Below, in pieces: positions 16,775 to 24,414 of a DNA stretch of 64,000 bases (positions are counted from its first letter, which is position 1; each line of letters opens with the position of its first letter). The DNA is taken from assembly GCF_002335745.1 (NCBI RefSeq), contig NZ_NIST01000001.1, positions 1,646,039 to 1,710,038 on the forward strand. Direction: 5' to 3'. The notes beneath the pieces are model-generated. The model did not search any database. It had not been told where the DNA came from and saw only the letters and a program-made list of their open reading frames with translations. A program made the translations under genes and the position numbers. Source of the DNA: Evansella halocellulosilytica (GTDB taxonomy: Bacteria; Bacillota; Bacilli; Bacillales; Salisediminibacteriaceae).

Positions 16775-17178
16775 GGCCATACGGTTCGTTAAATTAGCAA
16801 AAAGCTCTAGTTTTTGAATGTTGGAGGACACTGAGTTCGTTAATGACAAGAAACCAGGTGTGTTGAGGGGCAATTTCTAAGAATAAAGGAACGAGTGTCC
16901 GCTTACACATGAAAATGGCGCGATTCAAGACGAATAGCGGATCTCATGTCCTCGAAAGCAGAGGTAGAGAATGAGTGGCCATACGGTTCGTTAAATTAGC
17001 AAAAAGCTCTAGTTTTTGAATGTTGGAGGACACTGAGTTCGTTAATGACAAGAAACCAGGTGTGCAGAGGTGTTATTTCTAAGAATAAAGGAACGAGTGT
17101 CCGCTTACACATGAAAATGGTACGATTCAAGGCGAATAGCGGATCTCATGTCCTCGAAAACAGAGGTCGAGGTTGAGA
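16775..17178 (+). repeat. Tandem duplication of a 202-bp unit
   Basis: Unit 1 is 16775-16976 and unit 2 is 16977-17178. They are nearly identical, with a more diverged patch after AAACCAGGTGTG. Each unit carries GGACACTGAGTTCGTTAA and, ~55 bases later, GGAACGAGTGTCC, which can pair. No ORF or ribosome binding site is seen; it ends 73 bases before the next gene. Confidence 0.9.
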
Positions 17179-17251
17179 GGATACGTATCCGTGAAAGCAG
17201 TACTGCGCTCAAGATTTATCGAATAGAAAACTAAAAACAGGTGTGACAGAA

Positions 17252-18292
17252 ATGAAACGAAACAAACTCGTAGGCAGAAGAATTATTAAAACAGCAATTT
17301 CCGTTTTTATAACAGCAATCATATGTTTATATTTAGGGCTGCCAGCAGAATTTGCGATTATTGCAGCGATTGTTACGGTCGAACCGACAGCTTCCGATTC
17401 CTTAAAGAGGGGGCTGATCCGACTTCCAGCTTCAGCGATAGGTGCAGCTTTTGCAGTCATGTTTGTCGCATTTTTTGGAGAGAGCGCAATAGCGTATACG
17501 TTAGCGGCTATATTTACGATCTTCGTCTGTCAAAGACTAAAGCTTCATGCCGGCATCTTAGTAGCTACATTAACTGCTGTAGCGATGATACCGGATATAA
17601 ACGGTCATTATTTACTCTCCTTCATTTCACGGCTAGGGACGACAGCAACTGGTTTAATTGTATCTTCTATCGTTAATTTTACGATGCTCCACCCAAAATA
17701 CAACCCGTTAATCGAGGAGAAATTAAATCCGAACATTGAGTTAACACGTAACGTTCTCCAACAGACAATGGATCGGATCGTCGAGTTAAAACATGCTACA
17801 GCGCCTAGTGCTCAATCGAACTATATAAAGCTGAGGCGTTCAATAGAAAAAATAAGCGAGCTTATCATGTTTCAAGAAAAAGAATGGAAATATCGTAGAG
17901 TAAAGCTTAGTGAATATCGTTCTTTTAAAAAATTAAAGCGTGTCAATACAATTGTACAAAAGCTCGTCCTTCATTTAGGGAACTTACAATATGTGAATGA
18001 ACCAGGTTATTTTAATGAACGAGAAAAGGATCTCGTTTTAAAAGTGACAAAGTCAATTACGAACATTCTTAAACAACCACGGTATACGATTTCGGATCAT
18101 CATTATGCACTTATCCATGACTTAGATCAAACATTGAAATATGAAAGTAATCATATGAAAAAGTCAGACGAGTACTTCCACCATTTTACGACGAAAAGGA
18201 TTGTTTATTTTCAGTTATTATCGATTCATGATTCGTTAGAAGAACTGGAACGGTTATACCAAAAGAATGAAGGAAGCGATCATACCGAATAG
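17252..18292 (+). CDS. Aromatic acid exporter (ArAE/DUF939) family membrane protein
   Basis: A 346-residue protein with four to five N-terminal TM helices (residues ~10-150) bearing the family pattern A-I-S-V-F-I-T-A-I-I-C...A-I-I-A-A-I-V-T-V-E-P-T-x-x-x-S-L-K-R-G, followed by a ~190-residue cytoplasmic helical domain. This matches the Bacillus YgaE/YqjA-like group of the FUSC superfamily; efflux of aromatic acids is a family guess, not shown. The ATG at 17252 is preferred (AGGTG eight bases upstream); a GTG three codons earlier is possible. The tandem 202-bp repeats lie directly upstream and would be in its leader region. Confidence 0.82.
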   Translation: MKRNKLVGRRIIKTAISVFITAIICLYLGLPAEFAIIAAIVTVEPTASDSLKRGLIRLPASAIGAAFAVMFVAFFGESAIAYTLAAIFTIFVCQRLKLHAGILVATLTAVAMIPDINGHYLLSFISRLGTTATGLIVSSIVNFTMLHPKYNPLIEEKLNPNIELTRNVLQQTMDRIVELKHATAPSAQSNYIKLRRSIEKISELIMFQEKEWKYRRVKLSEYRSFKKLKRVNTIVQKLVLHLGNLQYVNEPGYFNEREKDLVLKVTKSITNILKQPRYTISDHHYALIHDLDQTLKYESNHMKKSDEYFHHFTTKRIVYFQLLSIHDSLEELERLYQKNEGSDHTE

Positions 18293-18347
18293 TCTTTTAC
18301 CAACCGTGCAACCTAAAGGTGAAGGTGGGTTTAAAGGAGGGTATGAC

Positions 18348-18959
18348 ATGGATCTTCAATGGGTTTGGAAAGCAGTCCTAATTGTCATCATAGGATCAAT
18401 CATATTGCGATTGGCAGGGAGAAAATCAATTTCACAAATGACGGTTGCTCAAACCGTGATTATGATTTCGATTGGAACATTACTCATCCAGCCTGTAAGT
18501 GAACGAAGCATATGGGTGACATTTCTCATAGCAGGTATGTTAGTAGTTACACTGTATGTTATTGAGCTTGTACAAATGAAGTCAGACGGTATGGAGAGGT
18601 TTTTTAGCGGACATGCGATCGTCGTCATAGAAAATGGTGAGCTCAATGTTGAAAATTTAAAGAGAATCCGTTTGCCAGTTGATAAATTAGAAATGAGGTT
18701 AAGGCAAAAAAACATTCAAAAGCTTGAAGATGTACAGTGGGCGACGATTGAACCAAACGGCGAGATTGGCTACATATTAAAGCCTCATTTGCAATATGCA
18801 ACAAAGGAAGACCTTCAGAAAGTAGTAGAACTTATTCAAACAAAGATTCCGGATCCTCCTGCGGGAATGCCGATGGTTAAGCCTGAAGATCCGAACAATA
18901 TATTTAACGAAGTGAACGAAGGAAAAAATTCTTCAAATGTGCCAAAAAACATGGAGTAA
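18348..18959 (+). CDS. DUF421 (YetF-family) membrane protein
   Basis: A 203-residue protein: three N-terminal TM helices (about residues 5-75), including the family motif L-R-L-A-G-R-K-S-I-S-Q-M-T-V-A-Q-T-V-I-M-I-S-I-G-T, then the cytosolic DUF421 domain (G-x-A-I-V-V-I-E-N-G, L-x-x-L-R-Q-K-N-I) and a Pro/Asn-rich tail. Function is unknown; homologues are sporulation- or stress-related in Bacillus. The start is ATG 18348 with AAAGGAGG upstream; the ORF open from 18267 overlaps the preceding gene but lacks a ribosome binding site. Probably co-transcribed with the ArAE-like gene. Confidence 0.87.
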   Translation: MDLQWVWKAVLIVIIGSIILRLAGRKSISQMTVAQTVIMISIGTLLIQPVSERSIWVTFLIAGMLVVTLYVIELVQMKSDGMERFFSGHAIVVIENGELNVENLKRIRLPVDKLEMRLRQKNIQKLEDVQWATIEPNGEIGYILKPHLQYATKEDLQKVVELIQTKIPDPPAGMPMVKPEDPNNIFNEVNEGKNSSNVPKNME

Positions 18960-19057
18960 ATTGTTAAATGTGTGCATAGGATAGTGAATGTGGATGTTTC
19001 AAAAAAGAACAAGATTTTGTGATTTTATTCGACGAGCACTCCGTTTCATGATAATTT

Positions 19058-19090
19058 ATTAAAGAGCACTATTTCACAGTGCTCTTTGAT
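19058..19090 (-). terminator. Terminator of the PlcR-like gene, overlapping its last codons
   Basis: Perfect AAAGAGCACT / AGTGCTCTTT stem with a 7-nt loop. On the minus strand it ends in TTTAAT, and the stop codon sits inside the loop. Confidence 0.75.
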
Positions 19091-19974
19091 TTTGAACGAT
19101 TGATTTTTTTGATCTCGTCTTCTACATAGGAGACAAATTTCTCATTTTTCTTAATCTGAAAAATAAATTTTGCTTTTTTCATATCATCTAGAACAACGTC
19201 AGTTCTTTGTCTATCAAGCAGCCATTGACTCTTCCCTCTTTGGTAGTAGAGTTCACCTAACATGTACAATGAGTTTATGTTTAAACAAGAAGAGATTCCT
19301 TTATTTGCAAGGCACTTAGATTCTTTAAATTTTTGTTGGGAGTATTTATTTTTACTTGCGTTAAAGAGAATTCTTAATAAGATTCTTTCGTCGTTGAATG
19401 AGGGGAGTCTTGAGCATTGCTCGAGCAAATCTTCGTAGATCGATTCGGCAATTTTATGATCACCATCGATACTGTGAATAATAGCGATACTTGAGAGAAT
19501 ATCTAGTTCTCTCTCAGAGCGGTTGCGACTCGTTGTAGAGGCTAAAGATAACGATTCATTTAATAACGATAGTGCTTTTTCTTTGTCGTGATGAAGATGA
19601 AAGACACAGATCCCTTCTCTCCATAAAATGTACTGTCTTAAATCATTTGTTCGGAATGCTGGATTATTCTTTTCAAGTGTAATAATGTCAAGAACCTCTG
19701 AGTAATTTGTAAGATCCATATTTTTAGAGATTTCATTCATAACATCTTGGACGTAATTGACTTTCGTCGTGTTCGTCAAATGATCAAAGAAATAATTCAT
19801 ACTAACTCCTAAACGGATTGCCAGATGGAACAAGACATAGGCTGACGGATGAATTTCGTTTTTCTCAAGTTTGCTAATATAACTTTGGTGACATATGCCT
19901 TTACAAAGTTCAGATTGAGATATTCCGTAAAATTCTCTCAAGTCTTTTATCTTCTTCCCAAGCTGATTCCCCAT
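19069..19974 (-). CDS. PlcR-like RNPP-family quorum-sensing regulator
   Basis: A 301-residue regulator with an N-terminal Cro/CI-type HTH (1-65) and a C-terminal helical TPR array. It resembles PlcR of the B. cereus group: the recognition region I-C-H-Q-S-x-x-S-K-L-E, the segment P-S-x-x-x-L-x-x-x-A-x-x-L near 43-55, and the C-terminal S-C-x-x-I-N-S-L-x-x-L-G-x-L-Y-Y-Q-R-G are shared by eye. RNPP regulators bind a re-imported short peptide in the TPR domain. A 34-codon secreted propeptide gene lies 169 bases away on the other strand, so the pair probably forms a peptide-signalling circuit. GAGGGAGG precedes the ATG. Confidence 0.88.
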   Translation of the reverse strand: MGNQLGKKIKDLREFYGISQSELCKGICHQSYISKLEKNEIHPSAYVLFHLAIRLGVSMNYFFDHLTNTTKVNYVQDVMNEISKNMDLTNYSEVLDIITLEKNNPAFRTNDLRQYILWREGICVFHLHHDKEKALSLLNESLSLASTTSRNRSERELDILSSIAIIHSIDGDHKIAESIYEDLLEQCSRLPSFNDERILLRILFNASKNKYSQQKFKESKCLANKGISSCLNINSLYMLGELYYQRGKSQWLLDRQRTDVVLDDMKKAKFIFQIKKNEKFVSYVEDEIKKINRSKSKSTVK

Positions 19975-20083
19975 TATTTACCTCCCTCTTGAATTATTCC
20001 TATATTCATAATTTTATACAAAAAAAGAAGATGGAGTAAGGAAATATATTCCTATTATTGTCTGTTCAATCCTAGTCCCAAAT

Positions 20084-20104
20084 ACACAAATTTGTCATTT
20101 GTGT
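20084..20104. promoter_or_regulatory. Perfect inverted repeat over the propeptide promoter (candidate regulator box)
   Basis: ACACAAAT and ATTTGTGT flank a 5-base centre TTGTC. TTGTCA (20092-20097) could be the -35 box and GATTAT/TATAAC (20114-20122) the -10. It is not the classical PlcR box, so specificity would have changed. Confidence 0.6.
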
Positions 20105-20142
20105 GAAAATAATGATTATAACAGAAGAAAGGAGGATATATG

Positions 20143-20247
20143 ATGAAAAAACTATTATTTTCTTTAATTATTCTCTCAATGTTCTCTGTTCCAGTTGTAG
20201 CGGCTGACTATCAACCAAATGAAGACATTCCTTTTAAACATGGTTAA
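20143..20247 (+). CDS. PapR-like signalling propeptide
   Basis: A 34-residue ORF. It has a textbook Sec signal peptide (MKK, hydrophobic core, cut after V-V-A-A) followed by only 13 residues, DYQPNEDIPFKHG. The I-P-F-K-H core resembles the active PapR heptapeptides of Bacillus, which have the form x-x-L/M/V-P-F-E-x at the C-terminus. AAAGGAGG lies 7 bases upstream of ATG 20143; the ATG one codon earlier is too close. It is divergent from the PlcR-like regulator and 99 bases upstream of the bacteriocin-like gene with no promoter or terminator evident between them, so the two are probably one transcript. Confidence 0.75.
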   Translation: MKKLLFSLIILSMFSVPVVAADYQPNEDIPFKHG

Positions 20248-20346
20248 TTAAAAGGGGGATGATTCAGTGGTGTGACGGTCCCGGTTTCTTTTTGAAACGA
20301 AAGGCGTTTTATATCGATATTCTCAACATTTAGGGGGTCGATTAAA

Positions 20347-20973
20347 ATGTACGACCGTTATCTGAAATTAGTGTTAGCTGGGCATTTTATGTTAACAGCA
20401 ACTATCGGGCCTTATGGGGAGACTGCGAACGCCACTGAAGTACAGGAAAGTCACTCTGCACAAAGTTTTTATGAAGTCGAAGTGTATGATATTGAATTGA
20501 ATGAAAATAGCGAAGAAAACGTCAATTCAATCTTACACCTAGAAACAGACAGCTTAGACTTCAATGGTGTTGTATTAAAACGTGTTGATGAAAACCTTTA
20601 TCTCGTTTATTCGCAAGAAGAAAGTCTTCGTTCATCTGAGTGTGGATTAAGTCAAATATCAATGGTTCGTTTGGAGAAGGATTCGTCGTTTAGTGTGACA
20701 GAACCTTTTTCGTCCATGGAGAATGATGATTTGTACGAACAGCAGATGTTGGAAGAGCAAGGAGCACAGACAATTTTTAGCTGGCCAGTTTTTCGAGATT
20801 GTGCCGTGAACGACCTTGGAATGAGCTGGGCTGTGTTAGGTACTTTAAGCATGTTTTGTGGTGCAGCTTGTGCAAGTTCAGGTGGTTTGTTATGCGCCCC
20901 TTGTATATATGCAACAGCTGCGATCACTGGAGCAAATTGGGGCTGGTGTATCGGTAAAGCAGCAAACTTTTAA
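20347..20973 (+). CDS. Secreted cysteine-rich bacteriocin-like precursor (halocin C8-like C-terminus)
   Basis: A 208-residue precursor. N-terminus: weak signal sequence (A-G-H-F-M-L-T-A-T-I, ending near A-N-A 29). Middle: acidic ~120-residue domain with one Cys (99). C-terminus: ~58 residues, hydrophobic and Gly/Ala-rich, with six Cys at 152, 171, 175, 183, 186 and 201. The F-C-G-A-A-C-A-S-S-G-G-L-L-C pattern resembles halocin C8-type domains found in archaea and some Bacillus. In halocin C8 the N-terminal part of the precursor is the immunity protein, which the middle domain here could mirror. AGGGGGTCG precedes the ATG. There is no separate immunity or ABC export gene next to it. Confidence 0.7.
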   Translation: MYDRYLKLVLAGHFMLTATIGPYGETANATEVQESHSAQSFYEVEVYDIELNENSEENVNSILHLETDSLDFNGVVLKRVDENLYLVYSQEESLRSSECGLSQISMVRLEKDSSFSVTEPFSSMENDDLYEQQMLEEQGAQTIFSWPVFRDCAVNDLGMSWAVLGTLSMFCGAACASSGGLLCAPCIYATAAITGANWGWCIGKAANF

Positions 20974-21355
20974 CGTATAGAATGGTGCTGCCTCATAAAT
21001 GCCTTGCTATCTAGAAATGGTACAAATTTTTGTACAAAGCAGATGGTGCAATTGTGGGGCAGCCCATCTTGGAGGCTTTTACGATATATAGCAAGTGAGA
21101 GGAGCAATATAGAGGTAAGGTTGTGATTATTCTACATAAAGAGGTTTAAGTGGGCGGGATTACACAACAATAAAGAGGGTGAAGTTTTTTAAAATATCAT
21201 GATCTTAAACTTGTTAACGAAGAAACGACTTAATGCAGATATATGAAAGCTATTTTTCAGACTTTTTGAACATCGTCTTATAGTCTTATAGACTTTCCCT
21301 GTAGATGTGCTAGAATATAAGAGTAAGCATTATCAACATTAAAGGGGATAATTCT
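20974..21355. other. Gene-free region between the bacteriocin-like gene and ypjP
   Basis: Contains GCTGCC/GGCAGC arms about 60 bases apart around a GTACAAA/TTTGTAC palindrome (a possible weak terminator, no T run), then AT-rich sequence. A possible promoter for ypjP is TAGACT (21289-21294), 16-bp spacer, TAGAAT (21311-21316). Confidence 0.5.
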
Positions 21356-22000
21356 ATGAAGCTTTGGTTAAGAAAAGTATCTGTTGTCCTTATTACACTA
21401 ATGACTGTCGGCATGTATATTCCTCCGACTTATTTAGATGCGAATGCTGATAATGATAAGCTTGTTTCAGAAAATGATCGTGACGAAAACATGTTATCTG
21501 CTGTACCTGAAGCTGAAATTGAAACTGATGCTGAAGTAGATGATGATCTTGGATCATCTTTTGATGAAGAGCTTATTGATATTGAGATAGATTCGAGTAC
21601 ATATGTTATTGAAGAGATGGCAGAACAGGCGAAAGATTTTACACTCGCAAAATTAGGTCCGAAAATTGTAAATAAAATTGAAGATGATATCGAGTCTGCT
21701 GTCTTGCCAAATATGGAAGAAGTCCTAAAAATGATTTTAGATGATGCTGATAAAGAGAGATTGAACTATTTATCAATTACAGAAGACACGGAATCTGCTT
21801 ATGGTGAGAAGATTTTTCACTTGTATGACCTTCAAGCAGAAGAAGATGTAGCGATGTTTCATGTTCGCCGTGATAAACGTCCGCGAGATGGTTATTGGTT
21901 TAACTTTCATTACCATTTAAGCGATGATGATTTTGAAGAGCATTACAACCTTGCTGATATATATTGGGATAAAAATACACCACCGAAGTGGATGTCATAA
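21356..22000 (+). CDS. ypjP: YpjP-family protein
   Basis: A 214-residue protein recognised as YpjP-like from its N-terminus (M-K-L-W-L-R-K, single TM/signal segment at ~5-25 followed by a P-P) and its C-terminus (K-I-F-H-L-Y-D-L, F-H-V-R-R-D-K-R-P-R-D-G-Y-W-F-N-F-H-Y-H, ending D-K-N-T-P-P-K-W-M). The region after the signal is very acidic, with D/E runs. Function unknown; probably anchored on the outside of the membrane or secreted. AAAGGGGAT lies 5 bases before the ATG. Monocistronic, with its own terminator. Confidence 0.8.
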   Translation: MKLWLRKVSVVLITLMTVGMYIPPTYLDANADNDKLVSENDRDENMLSAVPEAEIETDAEVDDDLGSSFDEELIDIEIDSSTYVIEEMAEQAKDFTLAKLGPKIVNKIEDDIESAVLPNMEEVLKMILDDADKERLNYLSITEDTESAYGEKIFHLYDLQAEEDVAMFHVRRDKRPRDGYWFNFHYHLSDDDFEEHYNLADIYWDKNTPPKWMS

Positions 22001-22013
22001 TGAAGTGGGAGAG

Positions 22014-22043
22014 ACAGCAATGGCTAACGTTGCTGTTTTTTTT
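22014..22043 (+). terminator. Terminator after ypjP
   Basis: ACAGCAA / TTGCTGT stem, 9-nt loop, eight T. Confidence 0.88.
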
Positions 22044-22194
22044 CTTGTCTTCGAATTCAAAATCGATTGAAACTCTATCAAATCCCTATCAAATCCCATT
22101 AATTCCCATGTACCTGGCACCTGGAAGAACCTGGGGTAGCATGGATTATAATGTAGAGATTTTACTATTTTCACTTAGTTGGGAGGGAGAAAAA

Positions 22195-22944
22195 TTGGAT
22201 CTTAGCGTGAGGGATAAAAAAGCGATATTAAGAGCTGCAGATGAAATTATTGCTACTGGTGGACGAACCTTGCTAGCAAAAGTATTAAAAGGATCAAGAG
22301 ATAAGAAAGTTTTGCAATATGGGTTGGAAGTGTGTCCGGCTTATGGTTACTTTCGTTCGAACACAATCAATGAGATATTAGAAAAAATTGATTGGATGAT
22401 TGACAATGACTTTCTAGATGTTGAATACGATGGCAAACTTCCATTTATCGTTTTTACAGAGCGTGGATGGAAAATACAAAAAGATGCGAGAGTAAATGAG
22501 TTCCTAAAAGAGTGGGATGAGTGGATTGCAATAGGAATAGATATTCCGGATATGTCTTATTTAAAAGATCGGAATCGTGGAATGATCCTGTTACTCATAG
22601 AAAAAGTAAAAGAAACAAGGAATCGAAAGTATATCCCGTATTTAAAATCATGGCAAAAACTAGATTACAGAAAAGTAAGGGAGGCTCTTCAAGAAGCAAT
22701 CGATGTGATTGAAGAGAACCCGCCAGTTGAAGAAGAGGAAATTCAAAAAAGGGAAGAACAGTTGAATAAAGCATTAGTTGGGAGGCCTCCTCAAGACTTG
22801 CAGTTAAAATGTTATGAGTGTGGAGAACGTTTTACGTTTTCAATTAATGAACAGAAGTTTTTTAAACAGAAAGGATTTCAACATCCGAAAAGATGTGACC
22901 GATGCAGAAAGAATCGTAAATATAGTTATGAAATAAATTTTTAA
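22195..22944 (+). CDS. RQC-minor-1-like DNA-binding protein with C-terminal zinc ribbon
   Basis: A 249-residue protein. The N-terminal ~100 residues form an RQC-type winged helix (G-G-R-T-L-L-A-K-V-L-K-G-S-R-D-K-K-V-L, A-Y-G-Y-F-R, E-I-L-E-K-I-D-W-M-I-D-N-D-F-L). The middle is helical and acidic. The C-terminus carries a zinc-binding set C-Y-E-C-G ... C-D-R-C. RQC domains bind duplex ends in RecQ helicases, but there is no helicase here. The start is TTG 22195 with GGGAGGGAG upstream; the ORF open from 21988 runs through the ypjP terminator, so that extension is not real. The next gene starts 9 bases after the stop and is probably co-expressed. Confidence 0.78.
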   Translation: MDLSVRDKKAILRAADEIIATGGRTLLAKVLKGSRDKKVLQYGLEVCPAYGYFRSNTINEILEKIDWMIDNDFLDVEYDGKLPFIVFTERGWKIQKDARVNEFLKEWDEWIAIGIDIPDMSYLKDRNRGMILLLIEKVKETRNRKYIPYLKSWQKLDYRKVREALQEAIDVIEENPPVEEEEIQKREEQLNKALVGRPPQDLQLKCYECGERFTFSINEQKFFKQKGFQHPKRCDRCRKNRKYSYEINF

Positions 22945-22953
22945 GGAGTTATT

Positions 22954-23268
22954 TTGATTAAAAAGAAAGGGAAATATTTTTGGGCTGATGCAAAAAAGAA
23001 ATGCAGGCTCAACCAAGCAGATATACAAATGGCAAAAGAACTTGGAATGACACCGAAAAGTTTGATTAAAAATATTCCAAATCCTTCTCAGAAGTGGAAA
23101 GCGCCTGTAAAGGTATGGGTGAAGAATTTATATGAAGATAAATTTGGCCAAGTGTTAGAGGTTAACATGCCGAAACCACCTAAGCGGTCTAACCGTGATA
23201 AACAGAATCATCAAAAAGAGAAGAATATCCCTCAGTTTAAAGTCGAGGATGATGATCTTCCGTTCTGA
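22954..23268 (+). CDS. Conserved small basic protein, partner of the RQC-minor gene
   Basis: 104 residues, unassigned. The N-terminal half has a recognisable widespread motif: K-Y-F-W-A-D-A-K-K-K-C-R-L-N-x-x-D-I-x-M-A-K-E-L-G-M-T-P-K-S-L-I-K-N-I followed by W-K-A-P-V-K-x-W-V. This looks like a compact helical nucleic-acid- or protein-binding module found in many bacteria without known function. The C-terminal third is a charged, disordered tail ending D-D-D-L-P-F, which resembles the acidic tip of SSB-type tails. The start is TTG 22954 with AAGGAG upstream. It is tightly coupled to the RQC-minor-like gene. Confidence 0.65.
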   Translation: MIKKKGKYFWADAKKKCRLNQADIQMAKELGMTPKSLIKNIPNPSQKWKAPVKVWVKNLYEDKFGQVLEVNMPKPPKRSNRDKQNHQKEKNIPQFKVEDDDLPF

Positions 23269-23350
23269 CTTCCTTTTCGGTTGGTTATGGTCTAAGTTAT
23301 TTTCAGCCATAGCACTTAAAGACCAGAATACATTTTACATTTTTTTCTAT

Positions 23351-23396
23351 GTGCCAGGCACCTGGAAAATCGCACCAGGTGCCTGGCACCGTTTTT
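23351..23396 (+). terminator. Palindrome-based hairpin terminator (GGTGCCTGGCACC element)
   Basis: GTGCCAGGCACCTGG and CCAGGTGCCTGGCAC form a perfect 15-bp stem around 9 bases, followed by five T. It uses the palindrome also seen at 22108, 34113 and 54605. Confidence 0.8.
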
Positions 23397-23452
23397 GATT
23401 TATACATTTTATCAGGAGGAATGGTTCAATAAACTACAACGAAGCAAAATTT

Positions 23453-23482
23453 TTGAGTTCGTGTTCTCTGTCTTGTTATAAT
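23453..23482 (+). promoter_or_regulatory. SigA promoter of the nitroreductase gene
   Basis: TTGAGT, 18-bp spacer, TATAAT; 55 bases before the start codon. Confidence 0.65.
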
Positions 23483-23536
23483 TCGACATGGTGACAAATA
23501 CTAGTTATACAACTTAGGAAAAGGAGAGTTCCAACT

Positions 23537-24178
23537 ATGAGCATGACCTCTTATTCTCAAGATTTAGGGTTATTTCAGACGATAAATGAACGACACTCAG
23601 TTCGTAAGTACGAAACTGGTGTAGAGATTACTGAAAAAGAGTTACATGAGATTCTTGAAGCGGCAACACTTGCACCTTCATCATGGAATTTGCAGCATTG
23701 GAAGTTTCTCGTCATTGACGACCAGTCAAAAAAAGAGGCGTTATTGCCGATTACTTACAACCAACAGCAAATTGTTGACTCCTCTGTAACAATTGCCGTG
23801 TTAGGTGACCTTGAAGCGAACTTAAACGCAGAGGATGTTTATCAAGAAGCTGTTGATAACGGCTTTATGACCGAACAAGTGAAGGAAACGCTTGTCGGTC
23901 AAATCAATAAAGCATACGAAGGAGATACGCCATTCCCACGAGATGAGGCAGTTCTGAACCCTTCACTTGCAGCGATGAATCTTATGTTAGCTGCGAAAGC
24001 GAAAGGGTATGATACATGCCCAATGGGCGGATTCGATCGTCAGGCATTCATGAAAGAGTTTAACGTTCCTGACCGTTATGTACCAGTTATGCTATTAACG
24101 GTTGGAAAAGCAGCGAAGCCAGCGCATAAGTCTGCCCGAAAGCCTGTTCATGAAGTGATTGTAAAAAATACTTTTTAA
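23537..24178 (+). CDS. Nitroreductase-family FMN oxidoreductase
   Basis: A 213-residue flavoprotein of the nitroreductase superfamily. The FMN-binding R-H-S-V-R-K-Y near residue 20, the A-P-S-S-W-N-L-Q-H-W-K-F segment (~47-58) and the C-terminal S-A-R-K-P-V-H-E motif match the YdgI/YodC group of Bacillus. Such enzymes are homodimeric, use NAD(P)H and reduce nitro-compounds or quinones; the physiological substrate is unknown. AAAGGAGAG is upstream of the ATG. Monocistronic, with its own promoter and terminator. Confidence 0.88.
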   Translation: MSMTSYSQDLGLFQTINERHSVRKYETGVEITEKELHEILEAATLAPSSWNLQHWKFLVIDDQSKKEALLPITYNQQQIVDSSVTIAVLGDLEANLNAEDVYQEAVDNGFMTEQVKETLVGQINKAYEGDTPFPRDEAVLNPSLAAMNLMLAAKAKGYDTCPMGGFDRQAFMKEFNVPDRYVPVMLLTVGKAAKPAHKSARKPVHEVIVKNTF

Positions 24179-24184
24179 TAGAAC

Positions 24185-24222
24185 GAACCCCTTTTTCTGT
24201 ATATCGGAAAAAGGGGTTTTTA
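24185..24222 (+). terminator. Terminator after the nitroreductase gene
   Basis: AACCCCTTTTTC / GAAAAAGGGGTT stem, 9-nt loop, T run. Confidence 0.92.
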
Positions 24223-24352
24223 GGACATTGGCACGTTTTCCCCGATTAGTTATAGCCGCGGTAAGCGAGTGTTTTTTGAATTAAGAGATGGATCTTACAT
24301 AACGGAGAAGTGGGCTTTTTAACTCGTTTTTGTCCAAGCATAGCACAACTTT

Positions 24353-24378
24353 GTTTAATATTTTCTTTTAAAGGGTAA
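24353..24378 (+). promoter_or_regulatory. SigB-type general-stress promoter
   Basis: GTTTAA, 14-bp spacer, GGGTAA matches the sigma-B consensus GTTTAA-N12-14-GGGWAW. It lies 37 bases before a YflT-like stress gene, which is the expected pairing. Confidence 0.75.
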
Positions 24379-24414
24379 AGGAGCTTTGACCGAATCCTCA
24401 TGGAGGTGTCAAAG

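Noticed and set aside
20993-21085. 30-codon Cys-containing ORF (starts M-P-C-Y-L) after the bacteriocin-like gene
   Set aside because: Tempting as a second peptide, but no ribosome binding site or signal sequence, and it lies over a hairpin that looks like a transcript end.
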